Shown piece by piece: positions 54,057-63,162 of a stretch of DNA of 64,000 bases; position 1 is the stretch's first letter, and each line of letters begins with the position of its first letter. Origin of the DNA: Mesorhizobium sp. Lineage in GTDB: Bacteria; Pseudomonadota; Alphaproteobacteria; Rhizobiales; Rhizobiaceae. The translations under genes and the position numbers were made by a program. Below the pieces are notes generated by a model. That model saw only the letters and a list, made by a program, of their open reading frames with translations, was not told where the DNA came from and searched no databases. The stretch spans positions 1 through 64,000 of the forward strand of contig SUGL01000024.1 of NCBI GenBank assembly GCA_004963905.1, given 5' to 3'.

Positions 54057-54216
54057 TTTCGGGAGGAGCTCTGGCTGCGGGTGAAGAGTCAATGACGGCA
54101 ATTGCTCTAATGCCGTTCAATTCGGCAAGCAAAACGAAACGGTTGATCCATAAGCTCATTCGAATTCAACAAACGGTGCCAGAGGGGCATGGCGTTAAGG
54201 CACGCCATGGGCAGGC

Positions 54217-54504
54217 ATGCTTTTGCATCTCGGTACGACCTGGCTGCTGTTCGCGGTGGCGACCGTCGCCGTCTTCGGTTTCTTCTTCGGCACCGCGCTC
54301 GATGCCATCATGAAGGACGACGGCTTCGGCTCGACCGGAAACACGCTGCTCTTCACGCTGGGTTTCTTCGTTGCCGTCATGGTCGCAAACGAGCACGGCA
54401 TCACTTTCAGGGACCTCAAACTTGCTGTGGCGTGGGGCTTGAGCGGCGCTTTCGTGTTCATCAGCGTGATGGCGCTGATCAAGGCCGGGCTGGCTCGTTT
54501 GTAA
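54217..54504 (+). CDS. Small membrane protein of unknown function
   Basis: A 95-residue protein with three predicted helices (about 6-28, 42-58 and 70-92) and a conserved-looking middle (NEHGITFRDLKLAVAWGL). I do not recognise a family. Its stop codon is immediately adjacent to the stop of the convergent gluQ gene. Confidence 0.65.
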   Translation: MLLHLGTTWLLFAVATVAVFGFFFGTALDAIMKDDGFGSTGNTLLFTLGFFVAVMVANEHGITFRDLKLAVAWGLSGAFVFISVMALIKAGLARL

Positions 54505-55380
54505 TCAAAGCCCGATCAGATGCCTGACGCCCTGCGGCGACACGCCCGCCTGCCTCAGCGCGGCAAGGCCGGTGTCCTTGAGGCTCTTCGACAATTTCCT
54601 TCCGTCCGGCCCAAGGATCAGGCGGTGGTGGAAATAACGCGGCGGCGGCAGGCCGAGCAATTCCTGGAGCAGGCGCTGCACGCCCGTCGCCGCGTAAAGG
54701 TCCCGGCCGCGCACGACATGGCTGACCCCCTGCAGCGCGTCGTCGACCACCACGGCAAGATGATAGCTGGTCGGGATGTCGCGGCGCGCCACGATGACGT
54801 CGCCCCAGGCCTGCGGCCTTGCCTCGACCGTGTCCGTCTCAGCCATGGTCCCGTCGGTGAATTCGATCCACGACAGGGCGCCCGCCATGCGCGCCGTGGC
54901 GGCTTCGACGTCGAGCCGCCAGGCGAAAGACATGTTGTCGGCAATGCGCCGCTTGCGCTCCTTCATCGGCAAGGCCTTGTCCAGAGGCGGATAGAGCGGC
55001 ACGCCGTCGGGGTCGCGCGGCCAGTCGCGGCCACGTTTCTCGGTCTCGGCAATGAAGGCGCGGATCTCGCCCCGGCTCATGAAGGCGGGATAAACCAGTT
55101 CCTCGGCGATCAGCCGGTCGAGCACGGCCTTGTATTCGGAAAAATGTTCGGACTGGCGCCGCACCGGCTCTTCCCAGGCGAGGCCCAGCCATTTCAGGTC
55201 GTGGTATATGCCGGCCTCGAATTCCGGCGTGCAGCGGGTGATGTCGATATCCTCGATGCGCAGCAAGAGCCGCCCGCCCGCCCGCGCCGCCATTTGCTGG
55301 TTGAGCAGTGCCGAATAGGCGTGGCCGAGATGCAATTCGCCGTTGGGGCTCGGCGCGAAGCGAAATGTCAGGAGCGTCAT
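54505..55380 (-). CDS. gluQ: Glutamyl-Q tRNA(Asp) synthetase
   Basis: A 291-residue truncated GluRS-like enzyme. The HIGH motif is in FAPSPNGELHLGHAYSAL and KLSKS is in GRKLSKSLKDTG; the anticodon-binding domain of true GluRS is missing. It adds glutamate to the queuosine base at position 34 of tRNA(Asp). The zinc-binding cysteine cluster of the E. coli enzyme is not present (only one Cys near residue 50). Confidence 0.92.
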   Translation of the reverse strand: MTLLTFRFAPSPNGELHLGHAYSALLNQQMAARAGGRLLLRIEDIDITRCTPEFEAGIYHDLKWLGLAWEEPVRRQSEHFSEYKAVLDRLIAEELVYPAFMSRGEIRAFIAETEKRGRDWPRDPDGVPLYPPLDKALPMKERKRRIADNMSFAWRLDVEAATARMAGALSWIEFTDGTMAETDTVEARPQAWGDVIVARRDIPTSYHLAVVVDDALQGVSHVVRGRDLYAATGVQRLLQELLGLPPPRYFHHRLILGPDGRKLSKSLKDTGLAALRQAGVSPQGVRHLIGL

Positions 55381-55460
55381 GTCTCAGGCGGCATTCGGGT
55401 TGAAAGGCGCTTCCGCCGGTTGATAGTTAGCCATCAATTGCCGATCTGGGAACAAGCAAC

Positions 55461-56120
55461 GTGCAACGCATCGCCTCGCTCGACGACATTGCAGCAGGGC
55501 TGGACGCGCTCTGCCTCATCGATCCGCGGCTGGAGAAGGTGCGCGGCATGGCGGGCGAAGTGCCGCTCCGGCTCTCGGAGCCGGGATTCGGCAGCCTTGC
55601 CTCGATCATCGTCTCGCAGCAGGTGTCCCGCGCCAGCGCCGATGCCATCTTCGGCCGGCTGACCAGGCTGGTCGACCCGCTGACGCCGGAAGGGATACTT
55701 TGCGCCGGCGAGGACATTTTTCGCGAGGCCGGCTTGTCGCGGCCGAAGCAGCGCGGGTTGATCGCCGTCGCCGAAGCCGTAGCCGCCGGGCTCGATCTCG
55801 ATCACCTCTGCTCGCTCGACGCCGGCGAGGCGATCGCTGTGATGACGGCCGTGCCCGGCATCGGCCCTTGGACGGCGGAGTGCTATCTGCTTTTCGCCGC
55901 CGGCCATCCCGATGTCTTCCCCGCGCGCGACGTCGCGCTGCAGACGGCGGTCGGCCATGCGCTGGGCATCGACCCCCGTCCGCCCGAGAAAACGCTGATT
56001 CGGCTGGCCGAATCATGGAGCCCGTGGCGGGGTGTCGCGTCGCGGCTTTTCTGGGCCTATTACCGCGAATTGAGGGGCAGGGACGCGGCGCCCCCTGTCG
56101 AAATAGCCAAAAAAGCATGA
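55461..56120 (+). CDS. DNA-3-methyladenine glycosylase II (AlkA-like)
   Basis: A 219-residue HhH-GPD base-excision glycosylase. The helix-hairpin-helix PGIGPWTAECYL and the catalytic Asp in FPARDVALQ are present, together with SIIVSQQVSRASAD. There is no Fe-S cluster loop. It removes alkylated purines from DNA. The start codon is GTG at 55461. It is divergent from gluQ. Confidence 0.9.
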   Translation: MQRIASLDDIAAGLDALCLIDPRLEKVRGMAGEVPLRLSEPGFGSLASIIVSQQVSRASADAIFGRLTRLVDPLTPEGILCAGEDIFREAGLSRPKQRGLIAVAEAVAAGLDLDHLCSLDAGEAIAVMTAVPGIGPWTAECYLLFAAGHPDVFPARDVALQTAVGHALGIDPRPPEKTLIRLAESWSPWRGVASRLFWAYYRELRGRDAAPPVEIAKKA

Positions 56121-56230
56121 AAATCATGCATTTTTGACCGTTTCGCGGAACGACAATCCGCTTCACATCCTTGTCATGTCGGGCTTACAGTATCCGCGCC
56201 GTTCGGTTCTGGAACCAAGGAGGCCAACAC

Positions 56231-56788
56231 GTGACGGTTGCCGTATCTCCGGATGGGCTTCCCGCGCTGGTGCTGAATGCGGACTACCGTCCGCTCAGCT
56301 ATTACCCCCTGTCGCTCTGGTCGTGGCAGGACGCCATCAAGGCCGTCTTCCTCGACCGGGTCAATATCGTTGCCGAGTACGAGCACGCCGTTTCCTCGCC
56401 GACCTTCTCAATGAAGCTGCCGAGCGTGGTGAGCCTCAAGGCCTATGTGAAGCCGTCGCGGCATCCGGCCTTCACCCGCTTCAACGTGTTCCTGCGCGAC
56501 CGTTTCCAGTGCCAGTATTGCGGCACGACCGACGATCTCACCTTCGACCATGTCATCCCGCGCCATCGCGGCGGGGCAACGACCTGGGAGAATGTCGTGG
56601 CCGCCTGCTCGCCCTGCAATCTCAGGAAAGGCGGCATGATGCCGGCGCAGGCCAAGATGTGGCCGCTGCAGAAGCCCTATCAGCCGACGGTGCACGACCT
56701 GCACAACAACGGCCGCCTGTTCCCGCCCAACCACCTGCATGAAAGCTGGATGGATTATCTTTACTGGGATGTGGAGCTGGAGCCGTAA
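56231..56788 (+). CDS. HNH endonuclease
   Basis: A 185-residue protein with a zinc-containing HNH domain at about 95-140. CQYCG and CSPCNLRKG supply the zinc cysteines, and FDHVIPRHRGG carries the catalytic DH. The N-terminal part (ALVLNADYRPLSYYPLSLWS) is typical of a conserved alphaproteobacterial HNH group of unknown role. The start is GTG at 56231 with AAGGAGG upstream; an in-frame ATG at 56171 is less likely. Confidence 0.88.
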   Translation: MTVAVSPDGLPALVLNADYRPLSYYPLSLWSWQDAIKAVFLDRVNIVAEYEHAVSSPTFSMKLPSVVSLKAYVKPSRHPAFTRFNVFLRDRFQCQYCGTTDDLTFDHVIPRHRGGATTWENVVAACSPCNLRKGGMMPAQAKMWPLQKPYQPTVHDLHNNGRLFPPNHLHESWMDYLYWDVELEP

Positions 56789-56829
56789 GGTTCGGCACAA
56801 TCGACCAGCCATGCAAATTGTCGATCTTT

Positions 56830-57012
56830 GGCGCTGCCCCTCATCCGGCTGCCGCCACCTTCTCCCCGTATAGTGACGGGGAGAAGGGAACTGTCCGCGA
56901 CGCCGGCACTCATTCTGCAACGTCGATCATTGGCGAAACCATCGGTGACGGCGTCTTTCTCCCCGTCACTATACGGGGAGAAATGCCCGGCAGGGCAATG
57001 AGGGGCGGCGCC
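56830..57012. repeat. Large compound inverted-repeat element
   Basis: The ends GGCGCTGCCCCTCAT and ATGAGGGGCGGCGCC are inverted. Inside each arm is a smaller palindrome, CTCCCCGTATAGTGACGGGGAG on the left and its exact complement on the right. The middle (about 60 bases) is unique. Elements with CTCCCCGT...ACGGGGAG arms are widespread in Rhizobiales intergenic regions. It lies between the HNH and dsbB genes. Confidence 0.8.
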
Positions 57013-57076
57013 GACCGACGAAATATGATCAAAGCGCCTCGCATGAGGCGATCTCGATGCGACGTGTTTTAGGATC

Positions 57077-57595
57077 TCAGTCGCGCGAAAGGGCACTGCG
57101 GAAGGCGACGGTCGCCAGGATGAGGCTGGCGATGGCGTTCCAGCCGGCGAGCGACAGGCCGAGGATGCGCAGCGCCGCCTTGTCGCAGGACGGCGGCACG
57201 AATTTGTCGAGCGCGTCGAGCACGCCCTTGCCGCCGGTATCGACCGGGCCAGCGCCGGCCGTGCAGTCGGCTGGGCCTTTCCACCAGGCCCATTCGACGC
57301 CGGAATGGTAGACGCCGAGATAGAGGCCGTAGAGCATAAGGAGGCCCCCGATCGCCAGCAGCCCGCGCGTCACCCAGGCCGGCGCGCGCAGCATCGAGGC
57401 GATCGCCGCGACCAGCATCAGCGGTGCGCCGATATAATAGGGGGTGCGCTGCTCGAGGCAGAGATGGCAGGGGATATAGCCGCCTATGTACTGGAAGGCG
57501 AGCGCGGAGCCGACGGTGGCCGCCATGGCAAGCGCGAGAAACAGCGCGGCCCGCGTCCGCTGGCGTCCGGTGTCGGCATTCATGGTCGCTGTCAT
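57077..57595 (-). CDS. dsbB: Disulfide bond formation protein B
   Basis: A 172-residue four-helix inner-membrane protein that reoxidises DsbA using quinone. The first cysteine pair is in CHLC (about 43-46) after the first helix, and the second is Cys in ADCTAG and PSCDKA in the second periplasmic loop. It is followed on the same strand by nothing; the YqaA gene lies 25 bases upstream. Confidence 0.9.
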   Translation of the reverse strand: MTATMNADTGRQRTRAALFLALAMAATVGSALAFQYIGGYIPCHLCLEQRTPYYIGAPLMLVAAIASMLRAPAWVTRGLLAIGGLLMLYGLYLGVYHSGVEWAWWKGPADCTAGAGPVDTGGKGVLDALDKFVPPSCDKAALRILGLSLAGWNAIASLILATVAFRSALSRD

Positions 57596-57620
57596 CGGTC
57601 CTTGATCCGTTCGCTGGGCT

Positions 57621-58211
57621 TTATCCGTGGGCGTATCTGACGAGGATATAGAGCAAAATCAGGGCAGCGGCGCCGGCACCGACAATCGTTCCCAAACGCT
57701 TCTCGATGAACTCTCTTATCGACTCGCCGTAACGGCGCAGCAGCCAGGCAAGCAGCAGGAAGCGGGCGCCGCGCGCGACGATCGCAAGCCCGATAAACAG
57801 CAAGAGGTTGACGCCGATTACGCCCGACAGGATGGTCACCACCTTGATCGGCGGCAAATGCGCCGCGCCCGAGGTGATCAGCATCAGGATGATGAAGCCG
57901 ACGCCGGATGAGGTACGCAGCGCCTCGAACTCATCATACTTGCCGTAGAATTCGAGGATCGGCTTGGCGACCGCCTCATAAGCGTAGTGGCCGATGAACC
58001 ATCCGGCGATGCCGCCCAGCACCGAAGCGACCGTTGCGATCAGGGCGTAGCGATAGGCGCGGTCGGGCCTGGACAGCGCCATCGGCAGATAGAGCACGTC
58101 GGCCGGCACCAGGAAGACGGAGCTTTCGACGAAGGCGATGAAGGCCAGCCACCATTCGGCCGATTTCCTGGCCGCCAGCGACAAGGTCCAGTCGTAAAGT
58201 CCGCGAAGCAT
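57621..58211 (-). CDS. YqaA family SNARE-associated (VTT-domain) membrane protein
   Basis: A 196-residue protein with about four helices and the VTT/DedA-like core: FVESSVFLVPADVLYLPMAL, GGIAGWFIGHYAYEAV and LLAWLLRRYGESIREFIEKR. Relatives (DedA, YqaA) are linked to lipid flipping and envelope homeostasis; the substrate is unknown. It lies just upstream of dsbB. Confidence 0.85.
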   Translation of the reverse strand: MLRGLYDWTLSLAARKSAEWWLAFIAFVESSVFLVPADVLYLPMALSRPDRAYRYALIATVASVLGGIAGWFIGHYAYEAVAKPILEFYGKYDEFEALRTSSGVGFIILMLITSGAAHLPPIKVVTILSGVIGVNLLLFIGLAIVARGARFLLLAWLLRRYGESIREFIEKRLGTIVGAGAAALILLYILVRYAHG

Positions 58212-58230
58212 CGGCTCTCCTAATGCGGTT

Positions 58231-58279
58231 GACGCAATCCGGACGGAAACCGCTGCGCACTTTTCCCGGAATTGCTCTA
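58231..58279. repeat. Short palindromic intergenic repeat, copy C
   Basis: GACGCAATCCGGACGGAAACC pairs with the right half (GCGCACTTTTCCCGGAATTGC). Same family as 5-54 and 47507-47550. It lies upstream of the YqaA gene. The remainder of the 324-base gap up to the tRNA shows no gene apart from the tRNA promoter. Confidence 0.75.
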
Positions 58280-58479
58280 ATGCATGCTACCCGAAGCACT
58301 TAGCGGTTTTGGGCAACGACAGGCAGGAAGACAAGAACTCAAAGCGCCGCAGCAGACGCTTCCGGCAGAGGGCGTTTCGTCGCGCCGTCTGTCTAGAAAG
58401 ATTTTGCGCGCCGCACAATGGCGGCGTCCTCACGAAACCGTAAGACGCGGCTGGCGCTCGCAAATCGGCAACAGGCCAG

Positions 58480-58507
58480 TTGACGAAAGGCCCTCGGCCC
58501 GTATAGT
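58480..58507 (+). promoter_or_regulatory. Sigma-70 promoter of tRNA-Leu
   Basis: TTGACG, a 16-base spacer, then TATAGT. The -10 box ends 28 bases before the mature tRNA 5-prime end, followed by a GC-rich leader. Good match to the alphaproteobacterial housekeeping consensus. Confidence 0.7.
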
Positions 58508-58535
58508 CCGCGCCCATCCAGGCCGCCCGGCCTGA

Positions 58536-58620
58536 GCCCCTATGGCGGAATTGGTAGACGCGCTCGACTCAAAATCGAGTTCCGCAAGGAGTGCTGGTTC
58601 GATCCCGGCTAGGGGCACCA
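58536..58620 (+). tRNA. tRNA-Leu (anticodon CAA)
   Basis: A class II tRNA of 85 bases including an encoded CCA. The acceptor GCCCCTA pairs with TAGGGGC. The D arm is GGCGGAATTGGTAGACGC; the anticodon stem CTCGA/TCGAG carries the loop CTCAAAA, so the anticodon is CAA (codon UUG). A long variable arm (TTCCGCAAGGAGT) and a T arm with GGTTCGATCC complete the cloverleaf. Confidence 0.97.
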
Positions 58621-58640
58621 AGACCGCCTTGGTCGCCAGG

Positions 58641-59111
58641 CTACCGCCGCCAGAAGTCACGGTGGGCAGCGAGAAGCTGGTCCTCGATTTCGGGGAAGGG
58701 GCCGTGAACCTCGATCTTCTTCTGCCCGGAGCCGAGCACAACGCGCGAGGACAGGCTCATCGTCGGGTTTTCGGGATGGTCCCCGGTCAGCGCGAGAAGC
58801 TTGCTCTCCTCGAAACCGTAGACCAGCCGGCCGATATTCGCCCAGTAGAGCGTTCCGGTGCACATCGCGCACGGCTCGCCCGTCGAGACCAGCGTGCAGG
58901 TCCAGAGAAACGCCGGCGAATAGGCCGCCGCCGCGCGCCGCGCAAGTTCGGTTTCGGCGTGATGCACGGTGTCGATATTGCCTTGGCGCATGAGGATCGC
59001 GTCGTCGGGGCCGACCAGCACCGCGCCGAACGGATGATGGCCATGCACGACCACGTCGCGGGCAACGGCATCTGCCGCGAGTAGGTGGGCGATCATCCGG
59101 TCGCGCGTCAT
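58641..59111 (-). CDS. Nucleoside/guanine deaminase of the zinc-dependent CDA fold
   Basis: A 156-residue deaminase. The zinc ligands and catalytic Glu are in VHHAETEL (His-Ala-Glu), and the Cys pair is in GEPCAMCTG. The fold and the PENPTMSLSSRVVL region resemble guanine or tRNA-adenosine deaminase-like members; the C-terminal EIEDQLLAAHRDFWRR is typical of the nucleoside deaminase group. The substrate is not certain. The start is taken at 59111, since the frame to 59216 adds an Arg-rich tail without homology. Confidence 0.85.
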   Translation of the reverse strand: MTRDRMIAHLLAADAVARDVVVHGHHPFGAVLVGPDDAILMRQGNIDTVHHAETELARRAAAAYSPAFLWTCTLVSTGEPCAMCTGTLYWANIGRLVYGFEESKLLALTGDHPENPTMSLSSRVVLGSGQKKIEVHGPFPEIEDQLLAAHRDFWRR

Positions 59112-59427
59112 ATCGCGCAGATTAAGGCACGTGAGGCGGCGCGGGAAGGGGCGGGAAGTTGTCTCGACGCGAAATTCCTCGCGGCCATCGGCCAGGGTCA
59201 CGCGGTGCCTGACCATCCTCGACCAGCCGCGCCATCGACGCCGACAGCGCTGCTGCAGTTCCCAGGCGGTAGTAGGTTGGAGCTACTGCGAATTCGGTAT
59301 CCCGTGCCTCTGGGTCGGACCTGCAAAGCGGGATAGAATGCCTGGCGATATGCGTCTCCGAACTGCGGAAATGCGTCGAAGCAATGGAATTCTGAGCCCT
59401 TCTTGTCCGGACGGTTGAGACGCAACC
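59112..59427. other. Intergenic region, no gene recognised
   Basis: About 316 bases between the deaminase and a small hypothetical gene. Frames on the minus strand reach 120-140 codons but show no family pattern. No hairpin of note was found. Confidence 0.5.
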
Positions 59428-59709
59428 ATGGCAAAAAGAAAATCGCGTGCCAGGCCCAACGGCGATCTCGTAAAGCTGATGGCGACCAGGCCGCGAGCGG
59501 TTGCCCTTGCAGCGCTGCATGTGAGTGAGTCCGTGCTGCTCGAGCTCGAAGCATCCGAACTCTTGTCAGCCGCGGAGATTAGAGGGTTGCTCAGGGACGC
59601 GTCGACGACGTTGCGCAATGCCGCCGATGAAGTGGACAACCGAAGCTGTCTCGTTGCCAGCAAAATAGTCGAGTCGATGCGGGAAAACTTCAAGAGGAAC
59701 AAAAGCTGA
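59428..59709 (+). CDS. Small hypothetical protein
   Basis: A 93-residue basic protein with a Lys/Arg-rich head (AKRKSRARPNG) and a mostly helical remainder (SESVLLELEASELLSAAEIRG, LRDASTTLRNAADEVD). No known family recognised and no membrane segment. It precedes the Crp/Fnr regulator by about 160 bases on the same strand; whether they are linked is unclear. Confidence 0.5.
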   Translation: MAKRKSRARPNGDLVKLMATRPRAVALAALHVSESVLLELEASELLSAAEIRGLLRDASTTLRNAADEVDNRSCLVASKIVESMRENFKRNKS

Positions 59710-59870
59710 CCGGTTTCGCCTCAAACGAAATTCAAATCCTGGTGTCGGCCATTCGGCGGGGCAGGTGCCATGTTCAACGAAAAAGAGGCGTTGTACTGAT
59801 CGCGTCGATTTGATGTACACTCAATCCGAGGGAGGAAGTTGGGGGAGGAAAATATTGGGCGGGGCAATAG

Positions 59871-60599
59871 ATGACATACTCTTCACATCCTTTTTTGCGG
59901 GCGAATGAGAATCGTCCAGTACACGCCGGATTCGACGACGACACTACGGCACTGATCAAGGCGCTTGGGTTCACGCCAAGGCGCTATGCGGCGGAGACGG
60001 TGATCGTCAGGCAGGGCGAGAACAAAGATCGGATGTTCGTCGTCGAGTCAGGCTGGGGCTGCATTGCTCATGAACTCGCCGGCGGGCAACGACAGATCCT
60101 GGATTTCGCCCTGAAGGGCGATATCGTGCTGCCTCAGTTCAACGGAGGCGGCGCTCTCGAGACGTTCGTGGCTCTAACCGACCTTTCGGTGCTGGTCGCT
60201 TCGACCAAGACATTCGCTCTTGCCGCCATGAAATCGCCTCCGCTCTTTTCCGTTATTCTCGAGGCACTCGTGCAAAACGGAGCGGTGATCGCCCAGCATC
60301 TCACCAATGTCGGACGGCGCAGCGCGCTGGGACGGTCGGCGCATCTGTTCCTCGAACTGATCGCGCGTCTGGAACGGGTCGGCGCGGTCAACCACGACAG
60401 CTTCGAATGTCCTCTCACCCAGTACGATCTCGCGGATGTCCTCGGCCTCACTCCGATCCATGTCAATCGGATGCTGCGGGAGTTGCGCGAGCGCAAGTTC
60501 CTCGAATTCCGGCATGGCCATGTTCGCATGCTCGATCGGGCGGGGCTGATAAAGTTTGCCGGGTTCGCGGGCGAATATGTCGAAAATTACGGCGCCTGA
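59871..60599 (+). CDS. Crp/Fnr family transcriptional regulator
   Basis: A 242-residue protein: a cyclic-nucleotide-binding-like beta-roll (about 35-145, with IVRQGENKDRMFVVESGWG), a dimer helix and a C-terminal helix-turn-helix (LTQYDLADVLGLTPIHVNRMLRELRERKFL). No N-terminal cysteine cluster, so it is not an Fe-S FNR. The effector is unknown. The stop lies 50 bases before the convergent YncE-like gene. Confidence 0.87.
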   Translation: MTYSSHPFLRANENRPVHAGFDDDTTALIKALGFTPRRYAAETVIVRQGENKDRMFVVESGWGCIAHELAGGQRQILDFALKGDIVLPQFNGGGALETFVALTDLSVLVASTKTFALAAMKSPPLFSVILEALVQNGAVIAQHLTNVGRRSALGRSAHLFLELIARLERVGAVNHDSFECPLTQYDLADVLGLTPIHVNRMLRELRERKFLEFRHGHVRMLDRAGLIKFAGFAGEYVENYGA

Positions 60600-60648
60600 A
60601 GGGCGCTCCAAGCCTGCCGTCAACGTGGGCCTCGGCTGGAGCGCGCGC

Positions 60649-61881
60649 CTACCGCATATTCCCCGTGTGACCCTGCGAATATCGGCCGGGCTGCGGCCAC
60701 ACCGTAAGCCCATGCGGCTCGACGCCGACGCGGATCTTGGTCACCGCGCCTGACGTCGTGTCGATCATATAGACCTCGCTGTCGAATCGGCCGGACAGCC
60801 AGAGCTGCTTGCCGTCGGCGCTGACATTGCCCATGTCGGGGCTGCCGCCGTCCGGGATCGGCCACTGCGCGACGACCTGGCGCGTGGCGAAGTCGATCAC
60901 CGTCACGCTGCCCGGCCCGTTGGCGCGGCCCTGCTCCATCTTGTGCGAGCCGCGGTTCGAGACGTAGAGCCGCTTGCCGTCGCGGCTGACGACAAAGCCG
61001 TGCGCGCCTATGCCCGTCGCGATGAAGCCGATTTCCTTGAAACTGTCGCCATCGATGAGGAACACGCCGTCATTCATCATGTCGGCGACGTAGAAGATCT
61101 TGCCGTCGGGCGACAGCCTGATGTCCTGCGGCATGCCCATCTTCGACAGATCGAGATGGCCGAGCACCTTCCGGTTCTTCAGGTCGATCTTGGCCAGCCC
61201 GCCATCGCCATATTCGCAGGTGAAGATCGCGTAGGAATTGTCGGCCGAGAAATCGGCGTGGTTGATGCCGGGGCAGGTCGGGGTCGGGATGATCGATTTC
61301 AACGCCATGGTCTGCGGGTCGCGCAGGTCGAGCTGCTTCAGGGCCTCGTCGACGATGATGGCGGCGCTGCCGTCGGGCATGAAGTACATGTTGTAGGGGT
61401 CGTCGACCGGCACCTGCTTGCCGGGCTTGGCGGTCGTCGGATCGATCGGCGTCAGGCTGCCGTTCCTGCCGGTGCCGTTGTTTGCCACCCAGAGCGTCTT
61501 CAGGTCCCAGGACGGAACGACGTGCTGCGGCTTGCTGCCGACCGGAAACCTGTCGACCTCCTTCAGCGTCACCGGGTCGACGACGGAAACGCTGTTCGAG
61601 GAGCGGTTGGGCACGTAGACGCGCGACAACGCACCCGCCGTGGCCGGGCTCATATGGCCGGCGGTGGTGTGGACGTAGATGTCGACGAGCGAAGGCGGAG
61701 GCTCGCTGCAATCCTCGGGGCAAGTATCGGCCAAGGCCCGGGCCGGAAGCATGGCGAGCAGGGCGAGCGGCGTACAGAGGCGGGCGAAGCGCAGGAAGGT
61801 TTCGATCATCGGGAAATGCATTGTGGTGGAGGTTGGCCGGACCCGGCCGCCGGATGCCATAGCCGGTGTGCAGCCTTTCAT
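60649..61881 (-). CDS. YncE-like beta-propeller protein, exported
   Basis: About 385-410 residues. A Sec signal peptide (LLAMLPARALA) is followed by a seven-bladed YncE/NHL-type beta-propeller with repeated motifs such as RVYVPNRSSNSVSVVD and IFYVADMMNDGVFLIDG. Two N-terminal Cys (DTCPEDCSEPP) follow the cleavage site. The frame opens at 61881 directly after the GNAT stop (TAGATG), but signal-peptide logic favours 61821 or 61809. Function unknown; similar proteins bind DNA or small ligands in the periplasm. Confidence 0.8.
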   Translation of the reverse strand: MKGCTPAMASGGRVRPTSTTMHFPMIETFLRFARLCTPLALLAMLPARALADTCPEDCSEPPPSLVDIYVHTTAGHMSPATAGALSRVYVPNRSSNSVSVVDPVTLKEVDRFPVGSKPQHVVPSWDLKTLWVANNGTGRNGSLTPIDPTTAKPGKQVPVDDPYNMYFMPDGSAAIIVDEALKQLDLRDPQTMALKSIIPTPTCPGINHADFSADNSYAIFTCEYGDGGLAKIDLKNRKVLGHLDLSKMGMPQDIRLSPDGKIFYVADMMNDGVFLIDGDSFKEIGFIATGIGAHGFVVSRDGKRLYVSNRGSHKMEQGRANGPGSVTVIDFATRQVVAQWPIPDGGSPDMGNVSADGKQLWLSGRFDSEVYMIDTTSGAVTKIRVGVEPHGLTVWPQPGRYSQGHTGNMR

Positions 61882-63162
61882 CTAGCGCCTTTTCAACAGG
61901 CTCCGCATGCGGTTGCGCAGGATGCGCGCCATGTTGCGGGTCTCGCGGTAGAGGTGGAGCTGCGAGGCCGCCTGGCGGGCCAGCCGGTCGGCGTCGGGCG
62001 TCAGGCCGACCACCAGCGTGCCCATCGGCTTGCGCTCCGTCCACAGCCGGCTCATCACCGGATGGTCGGGCACCGCGCAGGAATCGGTCATGACGATGTT
62101 GGGGTCGTCGAGGTGCTGCTTCGTCACCTCGATCATCAGAAGCGTGCCCGGCGAATAGGCGGAGAGCGCCTCGTCATAGGCCGTCTTCCAAGTATAGGCG
62201 ACACCGGCCTCGACGAACACCACGAGGCAGGCGATGGTGCGGCCGTCGAGCGTCAGCGAATGGATGCGGCACATGTCGTGCTCGGCGAGCCGGTGCACGG
62301 CCTCGCGGGCGAAGGCGGCGCGGTAGCGGTCGATCGCCATGGCCGTGCGCTCGCGGCCCTTCCAGCCGGCGGCCTCCAGCGTCAGGAAGCCCTCGATGGC
62401 GTGGCGGATCTCGTCCTGTCCGCGCGCCACGACATGCTCGAGCTTGCCGAGGTCGGCGAGGCGCCGCTTCAGGCGGCGGAATTCGCGATGGTGATGCGAG
62501 CGCAGCGAGGCCTTGAGATAGCCGTCGCCGTCGGCGTCGCTTTCCAGCACCGGGCGCTCGACCCTGCCGGTGGTGACCAGGGTCAGGCCGCGGCTGTCGG
62601 CAAAGGAGGTGAGCAGGCTCGTCACGGGACCGTCCAGCCGCATGTCGGGCAGCACGAACACCTTCGGCAGTTTGAGATGCGGCCTCCCCAGCATCGAGAA
62701 GAAATCCTCGATGACGCCGACCGGATCGTCGCGGTCGACCAGCGGCGTGCCGAGCGGACCGAACGGGCTCGACCATGTGCGCATGACCGGTACGCCGAGC
62801 GGGATCGCCGGCCGCTCGACCGAGAACGGCACCAGAAGCCGCAGCCGGTTGCGGAACTCGTCGCCGTCGCGGATCACGGCCAGCCGCACCTCGCGGTCCT
62901 CGAGCCTCGGCATGGCGGGGGCCAGGAAGCGCGGGTTGAAGAACACGTTGGGCTCGATCGTGCGGGCGCTGAGATAATCGAGCTCCTCGACGAGGTCGAA
63001 GCCCGCGGATGCCGGATAGATCGCGAGCTTGCGCTCCGGCCGGTTGTTGGCGAAGAGCTCGATATGGGCGGGATCGGCCTCCCTGGCGAGGCCCGCAAGG
63101 CCCGACACCATGGCGCCGGCCGGGCCGCCGCTGGTCTCCTCAAGCAACGGAACGGCGGCCAT
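61882..63162 (-). CDS. GNAT family acyltransferase (CelD/BcsL, BioF2-like)
   Basis: A 426-residue protein. The C-terminal GNAT domain (about 215-380) carries RSHHHREFRRLKRRL, EAAGWKGRERTAM and SLTLDGRTIACLVVF; a non-catalytic N-terminal half of the CelD type precedes it. Such enzymes acylate sugars or peptides in exopolysaccharide or cellulose pathways. Its start overlaps the stop of the flippase gene by one base (TGATG), and it runs into the YncE-like gene. Confidence 0.83.
   Translation of the reverse strand: MAAVPLLEETSGGPAGAMVSGLAGLAREADPAHIELFANNRPERKLAIYPASAGFDLVEELDYLSARTIEPNVFFNPRFLAPAMPRLEDREVRLAVIRDGDEFRNRLRLLVPFSVERPAIPLGVPVMRTWSSPFGPLGTPLVDRDDPVGVIEDFFSMLGRPHLKLPKVFVLPDMRLDGPVTSLLTSFADSRGLTLVTTGRVERPVLESDADGDGYLKASLRSHHHREFRRLKRRLADLGKLEHVVARGQDEIRHAIEGFLTLEAAGWKGRERTAMAIDRYRAAFAREAVHRLAEHDMCRIHSLTLDGRTIACLVVFVEAGVAYTWKTAYDEALSAYSPGTLLMIEVTKQHLDDPNIVMTDSCAVPDHPVMSRLWTERKPMGTLVVGLTPDADRLARQAASQLHLYRETRNMARILRNRMRSLLKRR

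Noticed and set aside
59812..59826. TTGATGTACACTCAA upstream of the Crp/Fnr gene as an FNR/FixK box
   Set aside because: The half-sites TTGA and TCAA are seven bases apart instead of six, and the inner bases do not match; it is not a convincing anaerobox.
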